DNA of 64,000 nucleotides from Limnohabitans sp. Jir72 (GTDB lineage: Bacteria > Pseudomonadota > Gammaproteobacteria > Burkholderiales > Burkholderiaceae_C). Positions 22,671-34,784 of this stretch are shown here, piece after piece. The stretch spans positions 558,001 to 622,000 of the forward strand of contig NZ_NESC01000001.1 of NCBI RefSeq assembly GCF_003063575.1, written 5' to 3'. Under the pieces are notes generated by a model that did no database searches, was not told the DNA's origin, and saw nothing but the letters and a program-made list of their open reading frames with translations. The stretch's first letter is position 1. Each line of letters begins with the position of its first letter. The translations under genes were made by a program, and so were the position numbers.

Positions 22671-23920
22671 CGGTCAATCTCTCCAAACACAATGTCCATG
22701 GTCCCGATGATGGCGACAGCGTCGGCCAGCATGTGGCCACGGGCCATTTCATCGAGGGTGGCCAAATGGGCAAAGCCCGGGGCACGGATTTTCAGGCGAT
22801 AGGGCTTGTTGGCACCATCGCTGACCATGTAAATGCCGAACTCGCCTTTCGGGTGTTCGACGGCGGCATAGGCTTCGCCTTCGGGCACATGAAAACCTTC
22901 TGTGAAAAGCTTGAAATGGTGGATCAAGTCTTCCATGTTGGACTTCATGCCTTCACGCGAGGGCGGCGCGATCTTGTGGTTATCGGTGATGACCGGACCC
23001 GGGTTGGCGCGCAACCAAGCCACGCACTGCTGGATGATGCGGTTCGATTCGCGCATCTCTTGCACACGCACCAAATAGCGGTCGTAGCTGTCACCGGTCT
23101 TGCCTACAGGCACGTCGAACTCGACTTGGTCGTAGGCATCGTAAGGCTGCGTCTTGCGCAAGTCCCAAGCGAAGCCCGAGCCACGCAACATGGGACCGGT
23201 CATGCCCAGATTGAGGGCGCGCTCAGGTGGCACCACGCCGATGCCGACAGTGCGCTGTTTCCAGATGCGGTTGTCGGTCAGCAGGGTTTCGTACTCGTCC
23301 ACGCACTTGGGGAAGCGCTGCGTGAAGTCATCGATGAAGTCCAGCAAAGAACCGCAGCGGTTCTTGTTCAGCTGCTCAATCGCCTTGGCGTTTTTGATCT
23401 TGCTGACCTTGTACTGCGGCATGCTGTCGGGCAGGTCACGGTACACGCCACCGGGACGGAAATAAGCGGCGTGCATGCGGGCACCCGAGACAGCTTCGTA
23501 CATGTCGAACAGGTCTTCACGTTCACGGAAGGTGTAGATCAGGATAGTCGAGCTGCCGCAATCGTTGCCATGCGAGCCGAGCCACATGAGGTGGTTCAGA
23601 ATGCGCGTGATTTCCGAGAACATCACGCGGATGTACTGGGCGCGCATGGGCACTTCCAGACCGAGCATCTTTTCGATGGCCAGGCAGTAAGCGTGCTCAT
23701 TGCACATCATCGACACGTAGTCCAAGCGGTCCATGTAGGGCAGCGACTGGATATAGGTCTTGTGTTCGGCCAGCTTTTCGGTGGCGCGGTGCAGCAGGCC
23801 AATGTGCGGATCGGCGCGTTGCACGACTTCGCCGTCCAACTCCAGCACCAGACGCAACACACCGTGTGCTGCAGGGTGCTGAGGACCGAAGTTCAGGGTG
23901 TAGTTTTTGATTTCGGCCAT
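22667..23920 (-). CDS. nuoD: NADH-quinone oxidoreductase subunit D
   Basis: [31 protein letters not shown]. Confidence 0.98.
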   Translation of the reverse strand: MAEIKNYTLNFGPQHPAAHGVLRLVLELDGEVVQRADPHIGLLHRATEKLAEHKTYIQSLPYMDRLDYVSMMCNEHAYCLAIEKMLGLEVPMRAQYIRVMFSEITRILNHLMWLGSHGNDCGSSTILIYTFREREDLFDMYEAVSGARMHAAYFRPGGVYRDLPDSMPQYKVSKIKNAKAIEQLNKNRCGSLLDFIDDFTQRFPKCVDEYETLLTDNRIWKQRTVGIGVVPPERALNLGMTGPMLRGSGFAWDLRKTQPYDAYDQVEFDVPVGKTGDSYDRYLVRVQEMRESNRIIQQCVAWLRANPGPVITDNHKIAPPSREGMKSNMEDLIHHFKLFTEGFHVPEGEAYAAVEHPKGEFGIYMVSDGANKPYRLKIRAPGFAHLATLDEMARGHMLADAVAIIGTMDIVFGEIDR

Positions 23921-23921
23921 A

Positions 23922-24530
23922 TCAGTTCAGGCCTCCGTAGTTCTCTTCACGGATGATGCGCGGCGTGATTTCACGTGGCTCGATGCTCACGGGCTCGTAC
24001 ACCACACGCTTGCGCTCGGCGTCGTAACGCATTTCGACATGACCCGACAGCGGGAAGTCCTTGCGGAAGGGGTGACCAATGAAACCGTAATCGGTCAGGA
24101 TTCGGCGCAAGTCGTTGTGACCTTCGAACACGATGCCGAACAAATCGAAGGCTTCGCGCTCGTACCAGTTGGCCGAGTTCCACAAGTCGTTGACCGAAGC
24201 CACTAAAGGCAAATCGTCATCGGGGCACAGCACCTTCACGCGCACGCGCTGGTTCAGACTCACGGACAAAAGGTGGACGGTCACACCAAAACGGGGGCCG
24301 TCGGTGCCAACTTCGCGGTAAGTGGAATAGTCCACACCGGCCAAGTCGATCAGCTGTTCAAATTTGCAGCCTGCAGTGTCGCGCAGGGTCTGCATGACGC
24401 TCAGATAGTGGGCGGCGTTGACATGCACCGTCACTTCGCCCAAGGCGATGGTGATGCGTGCAGCACGCTCACCCAGCGCAGCGGCCAAGGTGCTTTGCAG
24501 GTCTTCGGGGCGAATGGCGAACTGGGTCAT
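23922..24530 (-). CDS. nuoC: NADH-quinone oxidoreductase subunit C
   Basis: [42 protein letters not shown]. Confidence 0.97.
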   Translation of the reverse strand: MTQFAIRPEDLQSTLAAALGERAARITIALGEVTVHVNAAHYLSVMQTLRDTAGCKFEQLIDLAGVDYSTYREVGTDGPRFGVTVHLLSVSLNQRVRVKVLCPDDDLPLVASVNDLWNSANWYEREAFDLFGIVFEGHNDLRRILTDYGFIGHPFRKDFPLSGHVEMRYDAERKRVVYEPVSIEPREITPRIIREENYGGLN

Positions 24531-24540
24531 CGTCTTTCCC

Positions 24541-25020
24541 TCAAACACGCGCGATGGTGTGCGTGCGGCGGATCTTCTGCTGCAGCTGGATGATGCCGTA
24601 GATCAGCGCTTCGGCCGTGGGCGGACAACCGGGCACATAGACATCCACCGGCACCACACGGTCACAACCGCGCACCACCGAATAGCTGTAGTGGTAGTAA
24701 CCACCGCCATTGGCGCAAGAGCCCATCGAGATCACCCAGCGTGGCTCGGACATCTGGTCATACACCTTGCGCAGGGCCGGAGCCATCTTGTTGCACAAAG
24801 TACCGGCCACAATCATCAAGTCAGCCTGACGGGGACTCGCACGAAACACTTCAGCACCAAAACGGGCCAAGTCATAACGCGCTGTTGCCGAGTGCATCAT
24901 CTCGACCGCGCAACAAGCCAGACCAAAGGTCATCGGCCAGAGCGAGCCGGTCTTGGCCCAATTCACCACGGAGTCGTAACTCGTGGTGATGAAACCTTCC
25001 TTCATCACGCCTTCAATCAT
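24541..25020 (-). CDS. nuoB: NADH-quinone oxidoreductase subunit B
   Basis: [17 protein letters not shown]...[35 protein letters not shown]. Confidence 0.98.
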   Translation of the reverse strand: MIEGVMKEGFITTSYDSVVNWAKTGSLWPMTFGLACCAVEMMHSATARYDLARFGAEVFRASPRQADLMIVAGTLCNKMAPALRKVYDQMSEPRWVISMGSCANGGGYYHYSYSVVRGCDRVVPVDVYVPGCPPTAEALIYGIIQLQQKIRRTHTIARV

Positions 25021-25066
25021 TTTTTATATCCTCAAGCAGGCTGAACGCTGTGGTCTGTGCGAACGA

Positions 25067-25426
25067 TCATTCCCAGTCCAGGGCGCCTTTTTTCCACTCA
25101 TAGACAAAGCCCACGACCAAAATAGCCAGAAAAATCACCACGGCGATGAAGCCGGTCAAACCCACCTCCTTGAGCGCCACGGCCCAGGGAAACAAGAAGG
25201 CAATTTCCAGATCGAACAAGATGAACAAAATGGCCACCAAGTAGTAGCGCACATCGAACTTCATGCGAGCGTCTTCGAAAGCTTCGAAGCCGCATTCATA
25301 AGGGGAGTTTTTTTCTGCGTCAGGTCGATTGGGGCCCAGGATGTAGCCCAAAACCTGCGGGATGACGCCGACAGCGATGCCGACCAAAATGAACAAGAGA
25401 ATGGGGAGGTATTGGTCGAGGTTCAT
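25067..25426 (-). CDS. nuoA: NADH-quinone oxidoreductase subunit A
   Basis: 119 aa; [43 protein letters not shown]. Confidence 0.98.
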   Translation of the reverse strand: MNLDQYLPILLFILVGIAVGVIPQVLGYILGPNRPDAEKNSPYECGFEAFEDARMKFDVRYYLVAILFILFDLEIAFLFPWAVALKEVGLTGFIAVVIFLAILVVGFVYEWKKGALDWE

Positions 25427-25455
25427 CTTGAGACTGACGGTATTACCGAATGAAG

Positions 25456-25478
25456 AGCTCAGGCACGGTGCCTGAGCT
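25456..25478 (-). promoter_or_regulatory. Perfect hairpin between tRNA-Leu and nuoA
   Basis: AGCTCAGGCAC-g-GTGCCTGAGCT, 11-bp arms, no strong T tract. Confidence 0.6.
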
Positions 25479-25490
25479 GTTCTGATTGTC

Positions 25491-25575
25491 TGGTGCCGTC
25501 GGCGAGACTCGAACTCGCACAGCTTTCGCCACTACCCCCTCAAGATAGCGTGTCTACCAATTTCACCACGACGGC
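25491..25575 (-). tRNA. tRNA-Leu(GAG), CCA encoded
   Basis: Minus strand GCCGTCGTGGTGAAATTGGTAGACACGCTATCTTGAGGGGGTAGTGGCGAAAGCTGTGCGAGTTCGAGTCTCGCCGACGGCACCA; acceptor GCCGTCG/CGACGGC pairs; anticodon loop TTGAGGG. Confidence 0.95.
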
Positions 25576-25719
25576 GGGATGCACTGTCCGGATGGCTTGA
25601 GGAAAGCATGCAAGCACGCTTTGGGCTCTCCGGACAATCCCTGATTCTACTCTGAAAACCGGGTCATTTCCCTGTCAAAACCCGGAAATTTGTGCACAGC
25701 AACAAAGCTGATGCCAAGC

Positions 25720-26115
25720 TTACTTGGCAGGTGCTGCAGGGTTGTTGCCGGGGATCTGCGAAGCAGTGCTGTTATCGGCAGCAGGCGCTGCCGGTGCGGG
25801 TGCAGTCACTGCAGCGCCTTCGAGCACGCTGCCCGATGCGCCTGCCGGGCGGTTGTTGCCCAAATAAGCCAGCAGCAAGGTGCATACGAAGAAAACACCG
25901 GCCAGCACGGCCGTGGTGCGGGACAGGAAATTGGCACCACCCGTCGCACCAAACAAGCTGCCCGAGCCGCCGCTGCCAAAAGCTGCCCCCATATCCGCGC
26001 CTTTGCCATGCTGCACCAAGATCAAACCGATCATGGTCAAAGCAGACAACATTTGTACCACCAAAATCACAGTCATCAAAAAGCTCATCTTTTTCTCTCC
26101 AATATCAATCTTCAA
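25720..26115 (-). CDS. secG: Preprotein translocase subunit SecG
   Basis: VQMLSALTMIGLILVQHGKGADMGAAFGSGGSGSLFGATGGANFLSRTTAVLA. Confidence 0.95.
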   Translation of the reverse strand: MKIDIGEKKMSFLMTVILVVQMLSALTMIGLILVQHGKGADMGAAFGSGGSGSLFGATGGANFLSRTTAVLAGVFFVCTLLLAYLGNNRPAGASGSVLEGAAVTAPAPAAPAADNSTASQIPGNNPAAPAK

Positions 26116-26119
26116 AAGC

Positions 26120-26866
26120 TCAGCGGGAAGCTGAAGCCAAAATAGTCAAAAAGTCATCCGCTTTCAAGGCAGCGCCGCCGATCAAACCGCCATCCACATC
26201 GGGCTGGGCCAGCAAGGTCGCAGCATTTTCCGCGTTCATGCTGCCGCCATACAAGATGGCCATACGGTCAGCTTGAGCAGTGGCCGCCTGCAGCTGCTTG
26301 CGCAGCAAACCATGCACGACCTGCGCCTGCTCAGGGCTGGCCGTCAATCCCGTGCCAATGGCCCAAACCGGCTCATAAGCCACCACGATTTCGCTGATGC
26401 AATGACCGTTGGCGTGGATCACTGCGGCCAATTGGCGCTTGACCACCGCTTCGGTTTGGCCTGCAGCACGCTCAGCCTGCGTCTCACCCACACACACGAT
26501 GGGGGTGATCCCGGCAGACAAAGCACGTTGTGCCTTGGTGGCCACCAAGGTATCGCTTTCCGCATGGTATTGGCGGCGCTCTGAATGGCCCACCAGGCAA
26601 TAACGCACTCCGAAGTCTCGCAACATGCTGGCCGACACTTCACCGGTGTAAGCACCGGATTCGTGCGCAGACACATCTTGCGCGCCCCAGGCCAAAGAAG
26701 AACCCACCAAAAGCGTTTGCATCTGCGCCAGATAAGGCGAAGGCACACACACCGCAGCACGGCATGTCACACTGGACAAGCCCGATTGAATGGCCGACAG
26801 CAAGGCTGAATTGGCCTGCAGGCCTCCATTCATCTTCCAGTTGCCAACAATCAGTTTGCTTTTCAT
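26120..26866 (-). CDS. tpiA: Triosephosphate isomerase
   Basis: [16 protein letters not shown]...[17 protein letters not shown]...ILYGGSMN; start inside the longer ORF. Confidence 0.97.
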   Translation of the reverse strand: MKSKLIVGNWKMNGGLQANSALLSAIQSGLSSVTCRAAVCVPSPYLAQMQTLLVGSSLAWGAQDVSAHESGAYTGEVSASMLRDFGVRYCLVGHSERRQYHAESDTLVATKAQRALSAGITPIVCVGETQAERAAGQTEAVVKRQLAAVIHANGHCISEIVVAYEPVWAIGTGLTASPEQAQVVHGLLRKQLQAATAQADRMAILYGGSMNAENAATLLAQPDVDGGLIGGAALKADDFLTILASASR

Positions 26867-27882
26867 GCCTGCGCCCAAGTCAAAACAATCTTGCCGACGT
26901 GTTGATTGGATTCCATCAGGGCATGCGCCTGCGCTGCGCCAGAAGGCAAACCAGCACCGGCTTGCGCCGCCACAAATACACTGTGGATCACGGGTTTGAT
27001 GCGGCCCGACTCCAAGGCAGGCCAAACGTTTTCACGCAATGCGCGAGCAATGACGCCCTTGAATTCGATGGGGCGTGGACGCAGTGTCGAGCCCGTGATG
27101 GTCAAGCGCCGACGCAGCACAGCACCCGCATTGAAGCCGCTGTCGAGCCCGCCTTGCACCGCGATGATGACCAGACGGCCATCTTCGGCCAAGGCCTCCA
27201 CCTCACGCGCGACATAGTTGCCAGCGACCATGTCCAAAACCACATTCACCCCTGCCCCGCCGGTCAGGCGCTTGGCCTCGGCGACGAAGTCGGTGGTTTT
27301 GTAGTTGATGGCGTGGTCCGCACCCAATGCCAAGCAAGCTTGGCATTTGTCGTCCGATCCAGCCGTCACGATCACGGTCGCTCCTGCGGCCTTGGCCATC
27401 TGGATGGCCGTGACGCCAATACCGCTTGAGCCGCCCTGAATGAGCAAGGTCTCGCCCGCTTGCAGATGCCCGCGGTCAAACACATTGCTCCAGACGGTGA
27501 AGAAGGTCTCAGGCAGCGATGCCGCCTCGATGTCCGTCAGGCCTTTGGGCACGGGCAGACATTGGGCCACCGGCGCCACGCACAGTTCGGCATATCCACC
27601 ACCAGCGACCAAGGCACACACCCGGTCACCCACAGCCAGGCCCGATGCAGCCATGGCCAGGGCATCGCCCGCCACCACCACGCCGGCCACTTCCAAGCCA
27701 GGAATATCCGAGGCACCGGGTGGCACGGGGTACAAGCCCTTGCGCTGCAGCACATCAGGGCGATTGACCCCGCTGGCCGACACGCGGATAAGCAACTCCC
27801 CTGCCCCGGCAACCGGGTCAGGGCGTTGTGCAGGCACCAGCACCTCTGGGGCGCCAGGACTTTGAATTTCAATGACATTCAT
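26863..27882 (-). CDS. NAD(P)H-quinone oxidoreductase (zinc-type alcohol dehydrogenase superfamily, PIG3-like)
   Basis: 339 aa MDR fold; [33 protein letters not shown] overlap with tpiA. Confidence 0.9.
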   Translation of the reverse strand: MNVIEIQSPGAPEVLVPAQRPDPVAGAGELLIRVSASGVNRPDVLQRKGLYPVPPGASDIPGLEVAGVVVAGDALAMAASGLAVGDRVCALVAGGGYAELCVAPVAQCLPVPKGLTDIEAASLPETFFTVWSNVFDRGHLQAGETLLIQGGSSGIGVTAIQMAKAAGATVIVTAGSDDKCQACLALGADHAINYKTTDFVAEAKRLTGGAGVNVVLDMVAGNYVAREVEALAEDGRLVIIAVQGGLDSGFNAGAVLRRRLTITGSTLRPRPIEFKGVIARALRENVWPALESGRIKPVIHSVFVAAQAGAGLPSGAAQAHALMESNQHVGKIVLTWAQA

Positions 27883-27941
27883 GAAGCAATGCTCCGTTGG
27901 AATCCAGCACGGGCGACCTCTCGGTCACCCGCAACCCTTGA

Positions 27942-30047
27942 TCAGCCCTGTGCAGGACGGTCCAGCAAGGCCTTCATAGACAGCTTGATGCGGCCTTTTT
28001 CGTCGGTTTCCATGACCTTGACTTTGACGATCTGACCTTCGGTCAGGTAATCAGAAACTTTTTCAACACGCTCGTGCGCAATCTGGCTGATGTGCAGCAA
28101 GCCGTCTTTGCCAGGCAGCAGGTTGATCAGTGCACCAAAGTCCAGAACCTTGGTCACTGGGCCTTCGTAGATCTTGCCAATTTCAACTTCGGCCGTGATC
28201 TGCTCGATCCGCTTCTTGGCAATGTCGGCCTTCTCGCCGTCAGTGGCCGCAATGGTGATCGTGCCGTCTTCACCGATGTTGATCTGGCAGCCGGTTTCTT
28301 CGGTCAGGGCGCGGATGGTCGCGCCGCCCTTGCCGATCACGTCACGGATCTTCTCGGGGTTGATCTTCATGGTGAAGAGTTTGGGCGCGAAATCCGACAC
28401 TTCGGTGTTGGCCGTGCTCATCGCCTCTTGCATCTTGCCCAAAATGTGCATGCGCGCTTCTTTGGCTTGGGCCAAAGCGACTTGCATGATTTCTTTGGTG
28501 ATGCCCTGGATCTTGATGTCCATTTGCAAAGCAGTGATGCCGTTGGTGGTACCGGCCACTTTGAAGTCCATGTCACCCAGGTGGTCTTCGTCACCCAGGA
28601 TGTCGGTCAACACCGCAAAGCGGTTGTCTTCCTTGATCAGGCCCATGGCGATACCGGCCACGTGGGCTTTCATCGGCACGCCAGCGTCCATCATCGACAA
28701 GCAGCCGCCGCAGACCGAAGCCATGGACGAAGAACCGTTCGATTCGGTGATCTCGGACACCACACGCATGGTGTAGGGGAACTCTTCTTTGCTCGGCAGC
28801 ACAGCGGCCAAAGCACGCTTGGCCAAACGGCCGTGACCGATTTCGCGGCGCTTGGTGCTGCCCATGCGGCCCACTTCGCCAGTGGCAAAGGGAGGCATGT
28901 TGTAGTGGAACATGAAGCGGTCTTCGAACTCGCCAGCCAGCGCGTCGATGCGCTGTGCATCGCGCTCGGTGCCCAGGGTGGTCACGACCAAAGCCTGTGT
29001 TTCGCCACGTGTGAACAGGGCCGAGCCGTGTGTGCGGGGCAGCACGCTGTTGCGGATTTCGATGGGGCGCACGGTGCGTGTGTCGCGGCCGTCGATGCGG
29101 GGCTCACCGGCCAAAATCTGGCTGCGCACGATGCGCGCTTCGATTTCGAACATCAGGCCATCGAGCTTGACGCTGTCGAAGGCCACGCCCTCTTCGGCCA
29201 AAGCGACTTTGACCGAGGCGTAAGCTTCACGGCAAGCGTGTGTGCGGGCTTGCTTGTTGCGCAACTGGTATGCAGCGCGCAGTTTTTCTTCTGCCAAGGA
29301 AGCCAGCTTGGCTTCGAAAGCCAGGTCACGGGCAGGCGCTTGCCAGTCCCATGCGGGCTTGCCAGCCTCACGCACCAGTTCGTGGATCGCATTGATGGCA
29401 ATGGCCGATTGGGCGTGACCGTAAACCACACCACCCAACATGATTTCTTCGGACAGTTGCTGGGCTTCGGATTCGACCATCAGCACAGCGGCTTCGGTAC
29501 CAGCCACAACCAGGTCCATCACGCTGTCTTTGCGCTGGGTCTGGCCAGGGTTCAGGACGTATTCGCCATTGATGTAGCCCACGCGTGCGGCGCCGATGGG
29601 GCCGTTGAACGGGATGCCCGAGATGGACAAGGCGGCAGACACGGCGATCATCGCAGCGATGTCGGCGTCAACTTCAGGGTTCAAAGACACGGTGTGGATG
29701 ACCACGTGCACGTCGTTGTAGAAACCTTCGGGGAACAGGGGGCGGATCGGACGGTCGATCAGGCGGCTGGTCAGCGTCTCGTGCTCGCTGGGCTTGGCTT
29801 CACGCTTGAAAAAGCTGCCAGGGATCTTGCCTGCGGCGTAGGTCTTCTCGATGTAATCGACAGTCAGGGGAAAGAAGTCTTGACCGGCTTTGGCGATCTT
29901 GGAACCCACGACGGTGGCCAGCACCACAGTGCCTTCCATGTCGAGCAGCACAGCGCCGCCGGCTTGGCGGGCGACTTCGCCGGTTTCCATCTTGACCGTG
30001 TGCTGGCCCCATTGGAATGTCTTGGTAACTTTGTTGAAAATGGACAT
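27942..30047 (-). CDS. pnp: Polyribonucleotide nucleotidyltransferase (PNPase)
   Basis: 701 aa; two RNase PH domains followed by KH and S1 domains. Confidence 0.98.
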   Translation of the reverse strand: MSIFNKVTKTFQWGQHTVKMETGEVARQAGGAVLLDMEGTVVLATVVGSKIAKAGQDFFPLTVDYIEKTYAAGKIPGSFFKREAKPSEHETLTSRLIDRPIRPLFPEGFYNDVHVVIHTVSLNPEVDADIAAMIAVSAALSISGIPFNGPIGAARVGYINGEYVLNPGQTQRKDSVMDLVVAGTEAAVLMVESEAQQLSEEIMLGGVVYGHAQSAIAINAIHELVREAGKPAWDWQAPARDLAFEAKLASLAEEKLRAAYQLRNKQARTHACREAYASVKVALAEEGVAFDSVKLDGLMFEIEARIVRSQILAGEPRIDGRDTRTVRPIEIRNSVLPRTHGSALFTRGETQALVVTTLGTERDAQRIDALAGEFEDRFMFHYNMPPFATGEVGRMGSTKRREIGHGRLAKRALAAVLPSKEEFPYTMRVVSEITESNGSSSMASVCGGCLSMMDAGVPMKAHVAGIAMGLIKEDNRFAVLTDILGDEDHLGDMDFKVAGTTNGITALQMDIKIQGITKEIMQVALAQAKEARMHILGKMQEAMSTANTEVSDFAPKLFTMKINPEKIRDVIGKGGATIRALTEETGCQINIGEDGTITIAATDGEKADIAKKRIEQITAEVEIGKIYEGPVTKVLDFGALINLLPGKDGLLHISQIAHERVEKVSDYLTEGQIVKVKVMETDEKGRIKLSMKALLDRPAQG

Positions 30048-30121
30048 GTTCAGAACTCCTGAAATCTAAAGCGCATGAGGCTGCACTGTGGGCCCGGAAA
30101 TTGACGCTCTGAACTCGATGC

Positions 30122-30159
30122 CATTCCACAAATCCTGGCTTGACAAGCCTTGTGGAATG
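30122..30159 (-). promoter_or_regulatory. Long stem-loop in pnp leader
   Basis: CATTCCACAA ... TTGTGGAATG perfect 10-bp arms with nested GGCTTG-a-CAAGCC. Confidence 0.7.
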
Positions 30160-30204
30160 ACACAGCGCGGGTTCTTCCTGACAAATTCCGACTGAAAAAA
30201 GAAT

Positions 30205-30243
30205 AAAGCGCCTGAGCTAGTGTCCTAACTCAGGCGCTTTTCA
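30205..30243 (-). terminator. Terminator between rpsO and pnp
   Basis: AAAGCGCCTGAG...CTCAGGCGCTTT 12-bp stem; T-rich flank on both sides, located just after the rpsO stop. Confidence 0.85.
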
Positions 30244-30256
30244 TCTGGAGAGACGA

Positions 30257-30523
30257 TTACTTACGCAGGCCAAGCTTGGCGATCAGCGCAACGTAACGGT
30301 CAGCATCACGGGACTTGAGGTAGTCCAGCAGCTTGCGGCGACGGCTGACCATGCGCAGCAAACCACGGCGACCGTGATGGTCTTTGGCGTGTGTTTTGAA
30401 GTGGGGAGTCAACTCGTTGATGCGAGCAGTCAGCAAAGCGACTTGGACTTCTGGGGAGCCAGTGTCGTTTGCAGCACGTGCGTTGGCCTTGACGACCTCG
30501 GCTTTGATTGAAGATGCAATCAT
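30257..30523 (-). CDS. rpsO: 30S ribosomal protein S15
   Basis: [73 protein letters not shown]. Confidence 0.98.
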   Translation of the reverse strand: MIASSIKAEVVKANARAANDTGSPEVQVALLTARINELTPHFKTHAKDHHGRRGLLRMVSRRRKLLDYLKSRDADRYVALIAKLGLRK

Positions 30524-30817
30524 GGGTTTTCCTTGTATTTCGCGTGGATTCAAAAATGAATTTCAGCGTGTGAATGACTTGCGCCAACTGCCGGAAAAGC
30601 GGATGGCGTGCGCTTTGCAAATCGCAAAACAGATCAATTATAGCGCGAAACGATTCAAGCCCAAACACCGTGCCGCCAGCAATTTGTATGACTGAGAAAA
30701 AATGACAAGCGTCAATTTGCGCGATATTCGCACAAAAAAACCAACAAACGTGCAAAGCATCCCACCAAATCACCTAAGGCCGTCAAGCACTGCATAAGCT
30801 CGCGCTCAAGGTTTTGA

Positions 30818-32035
<1,218 letters not shown>

Positions 32036-32142
32036 GGCTCCGGTCACCCGCCCCATGGAGACCGGGACACAGCCCACCAACGCAGCTGGGGTCAGCACTG
32101 TTGATTGCCAGAAACACACCCTGCGGGCGATTGCCGATTTCT

Positions 32143-32215
32143 GTAGGAGCCCACCCTGTGGGCGATTCCGTGAATGGCCGGTATGCCCAAAATCGCCCAC
32201 GGGGTGGGCTCTTAC
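32143..32215. repeat. REP/REPIN-like inverted pair of GTAG-headed hairpins (copy 1)
   Basis: GTAGGAGCCCACCCTGTGGGCGATT...AATCGCCCACGGGGTGGGCTCTTAC; each arm contains GCCCAC-ccy-GTGGGC. Confidence 0.85.
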
Positions 32216-32310
32216 AAGGACACCGACAAAGCGTGCAAAGCCTGCGTGACACGGTACGGATCAGGGCATACCGATAATGTCAAGTGTCTTTCACTGCCCT
32301 CAGATTCAGC

Positions 32311-33180
32311 ATGTCTTCCACAAAACCCCTGCGCGGTGCGCGCGTCCTCAGCCTTGCCTTGAACCTGCCTGGCCCTGCCGCGCTGATGCGCCTGGCGCAA
32401 ATGGGGGCCAGCTGCACCAAGGTCAACCCGCCATCGGGCGACCCGATGCAACACTACACACCCGACGGCTATGAGCTGCTGCACAAAGGTGCCAAGCACA
32501 AAACGCTGGACCTCAAAAACGCCGCCGGTCAGGCCGCACTGCACAAGCTGCTGACCAAGACCGATGTGCTGCTGACCTCGTTTCGTCCTTCGGCCCTGCG
32601 GAAATTGGGCTTGAGCTGGAAAACACTGCACAAGCAATACCCCACACTGAGCTTGATCGAAGTGGTCGGTGCCCCCGGCCCGCTGGCCGAAATCCCTGGG
32701 CACGACCTCACGTACCAAGCGGAAGTCGGCTTGGTCAACGGCATGGACTTGCCCCCCAGCCTGTTCGCCGACATGGGCGGTGCGCTCATGGCCAGTGAAG
32801 CGACACTCAAGGCCTTGATCACGCTCAAGACCACCGGCAAAGGCAGCCACCACGAAGTGGCCTTGTCAGACGCTGCCAAGTGGCTGGCACTGCCCCGCCA
32901 GTTGCGCATGACCACACCCGAGGGTGCAGTGGGTGGTGCGCACGCGGGCTACCGCATTTATGCCTGCAAGAACGGCCGCGTGGCCGTGGCGGCGCTGGAG
33001 CCGCACTTTGCCATCAGCCTGTGCGAAGCCGCTGGCGTGAAGCTGGCGCACCCGGTCAAAGACCTGTTCAAGCCCGCCACGCGACAAGCCATCGAGACCT
33101 TCCTGGCCAGCCAGACCCGCGCGCAACTGGACAAACTGGCCACGGCCAAAGACATCCCCCTGATGACACTCGACAAGTGA
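32311..33180 (+). CDS. CaiB/BaiF family CoA-transferase (compact)
   Basis: MSSTKPLRGARVLSLALNLPGPAALMRLAQMGASCTKVNPPSGDP...GHDLTYQAEVGLVNG. Confidence 0.85.
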   Translation: MSSTKPLRGARVLSLALNLPGPAALMRLAQMGASCTKVNPPSGDPMQHYTPDGYELLHKGAKHKTLDLKNAAGQAALHKLLTKTDVLLTSFRPSALRKLGLSWKTLHKQYPTLSLIEVVGAPGPLAEIPGHDLTYQAEVGLVNGMDLPPSLFADMGGALMASEATLKALITLKTTGKGSHHEVALSDAAKWLALPRQLRMTTPEGAVGGAHAGYRIYACKNGRVAVAALEPHFAISLCEAAGVKLAHPVKDLFKPATRQAIETFLASQTRAQLDKLATAKDIPLMTLDK

Positions 33181-33260
33181 TTCGTTGACAGCCCCTGCGT
33201 CTGCCCCTTATGGAACCGGCCCCTTGAAGTCTTGAGTGACAGGCAAGGGATGGGTGCTTT

Positions 33261-33334
33261 GTAGGAGCCCACCCCTGTGGGCGATGGCTTGCGATGGAGG
33301 TATGGGTTCAATCGCCCACGGGGTGGGCTCCCAC
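33261..33334. repeat. REP/REPIN-like inverted pair of GTAG-headed hairpins (copy 2)
   Basis: GTAGGAGCCCACCCCTGTGGGCGAT...ATCGCCCACGGGGTGGGCTCCCAC; nearly identical arms to copy 1. Confidence 0.85.
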
Positions 33335-33411
33335 AAAAACAAACGCATGGCCGAGCAACACAGGGGCAATTCAAACTTCATGGAGCCGAATCGACAGTCC
33401 GCCCCTGAGCT

Positions 33412-34224
33412 TCATTTACCCGTGAATTGCGGCGCGCGTTTTTCCATGAAATGCGCCACGCCTTCGCGGAAGTCTTCACTCGCAAAACTGCGGGCCATCT
33501 CTGTGTTGGCCTGGCGGGTGTTTTCTGCCAGCGTCTGGAACGGCGCGTCGTACTGCTGGCGCTTGATCACCGCCATCGAGCGCGGCGACACGTTGTCCAC
33601 CAAGTCACGCGCATAGGCGTACGTTGCGGCGGCCAAAGCCTCGGGCGCAAACACCTTGTTGACCAAGCCCATGGCCTGCGCCTCGGGGGCCAGCACCTTG
33701 CGGGCCGACAGCAGCAAATCCATGGCGTTGGCGTGGCCCACGATCTTGGGCAGCATCCAGCTCAAGCCGTGTTCGGCAATCAAGCCGCGCCTTGAAAACG
33801 CGGTGGTGAACACCGCGTTTTCCGCCGCAAAGCGGATGTCGCAATACAAGGCGTGCACCAAGCCAATGCCCGCTGTTGCGCCGTTGAGCATGCCGATGAC
33901 CGGCTTGGGGATCGCCGGGTAAAACCCGTAACGCGTCTGGTAGTCCAGCCGCTGGTTCACATCAAAAGGCCGCGTCCAGCTGGTGGCGGTGATGTCGCTC
34001 GGGTCCAGGCCCTTGAGCAAATCCATGTCGGCCCCCGCGCAAAAGCCCCGCCCTGCCCCCGTGAGCACGATCGCGCGCACGCCCTCGTCTGCGGCGGCCG
34101 CGTCCATGGCCTCGCGCACCTCGCGCTCCATGACGGCGGTCCAGGCGTTGAGCTTGTCCGGGCGGTTCAAGGTGATGGTCGCGATGCGGTGTTCCACCTT
34201 GTAAATGATGTCTTGGTAACTCAT
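33412..34224 (-). CDS. Enoyl-CoA hydratase/isomerase family protein
   Basis: MSYQDIIYKVEHRIATITLNRPDKLNAWTAVMEREV...GAGRGFCAGADM. Confidence 0.92.
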   Translation of the reverse strand: MSYQDIIYKVEHRIATITLNRPDKLNAWTAVMEREVREAMDAAAADEGVRAIVLTGAGRGFCAGADMDLLKGLDPSDITATSWTRPFDVNQRLDYQTRYGFYPAIPKPVIGMLNGATAGIGLVHALYCDIRFAAENAVFTTAFSRRGLIAEHGLSWMLPKIVGHANAMDLLLSARKVLAPEAQAMGLVNKVFAPEALAAATYAYARDLVDNVSPRSMAVIKRQQYDAPFQTLAENTRQANTEMARSFASEDFREGVAHFMEKRAPQFTGK

Positions 34225-34251
34225 GACAGGCCTTTCAAAGCGTTTAACCAC

Positions 34252-34749
34252 TCACACCGTGCGTTTGGCACGGGCCAAAAATGCTTGGGTGGCAGGCTGG
34301 TCAATCAACTGCTGACTCCAGCGCTTGAGCACCTTCTCCAGGCGCGGCGCAGCCACCCCCAGCTGCACCATGGCCACACCGCCGTTGACCGATTCGCTGT
34401 AGTCGGCAATCAAGCCATCACGCAGCTCAAAGCGGCTGATGCCGTCGATCACCACCTGTCGCCCCGCAAAATCATGCACCTTGGAGGTGAAGCTCGACAA
34501 AGACCGGGCATAGGCCAATGACCCATTGCACACAGGCTCGAACATCTCCCAGCGGTAATCGGGGCCGGCATCGCGGTGAAACAGGTCGCTCATCATGTGG
34601 GCGATGTCGGCCCGGCCCGTGTGGTCGCCGTAGATGTAGTCGTGGTACACGCCGTCCGGCGTGAAGCACTGCGCAAAGGCCTCGCCATCGCCTGCTTCGG
34701 CGGCGGCCGAAAACCGTTTCAACAACGCTTCAAATGCGGCTTGTTCCAT
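34252..34749 (-). CDS. NTF2-like/SnoaL-like domain protein
   Basis: MEQAAFEALLKRFSAAAEAGDGEAFAQCFTPDGVYHDYIYGDHTGRADIAHM: SnoaL-like pattern. Confidence 0.8.
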   Translation of the reverse strand: MEQAAFEALLKRFSAAAEAGDGEAFAQCFTPDGVYHDYIYGDHTGRADIAHMMSDLFHRDAGPDYRWEMFEPVCNGSLAYARSLSSFTSKVHDFAGRQVVIDGISRFELRDGLIADYSESVNGGVAMVQLGVAAPRLEKVLKRWSQQLIDQPATQAFLARAKRTV

Positions 34750-34784
34750 GGTCTTGTCTCCTCTGTGGTTTCTCTTCAATCGGC

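Noticed and set aside
12600-25430. Looked for unusual insertions or missing subunits in the nuo operon
   Set aside because: Standard order nuoA-B-C-D-E-F-G-H-I-J-K-L-M-N with all subunits present and nothing inserted.
28074-30062. 662-aa plus-strand ORF
   Set aside because: Antisense shadow of pnp; His/Gly/Gln-rich reverse-frame composition.
32118-33334. Possible CRISPR-like repeats because of repeated GTAGGAG/CGCCCAC units
   Set aside because: Only two inverted pairs about 1.1 kb apart with different spacers; hairpin pairs fit REP/REPIN, and there are no regular spacers or cas genes.
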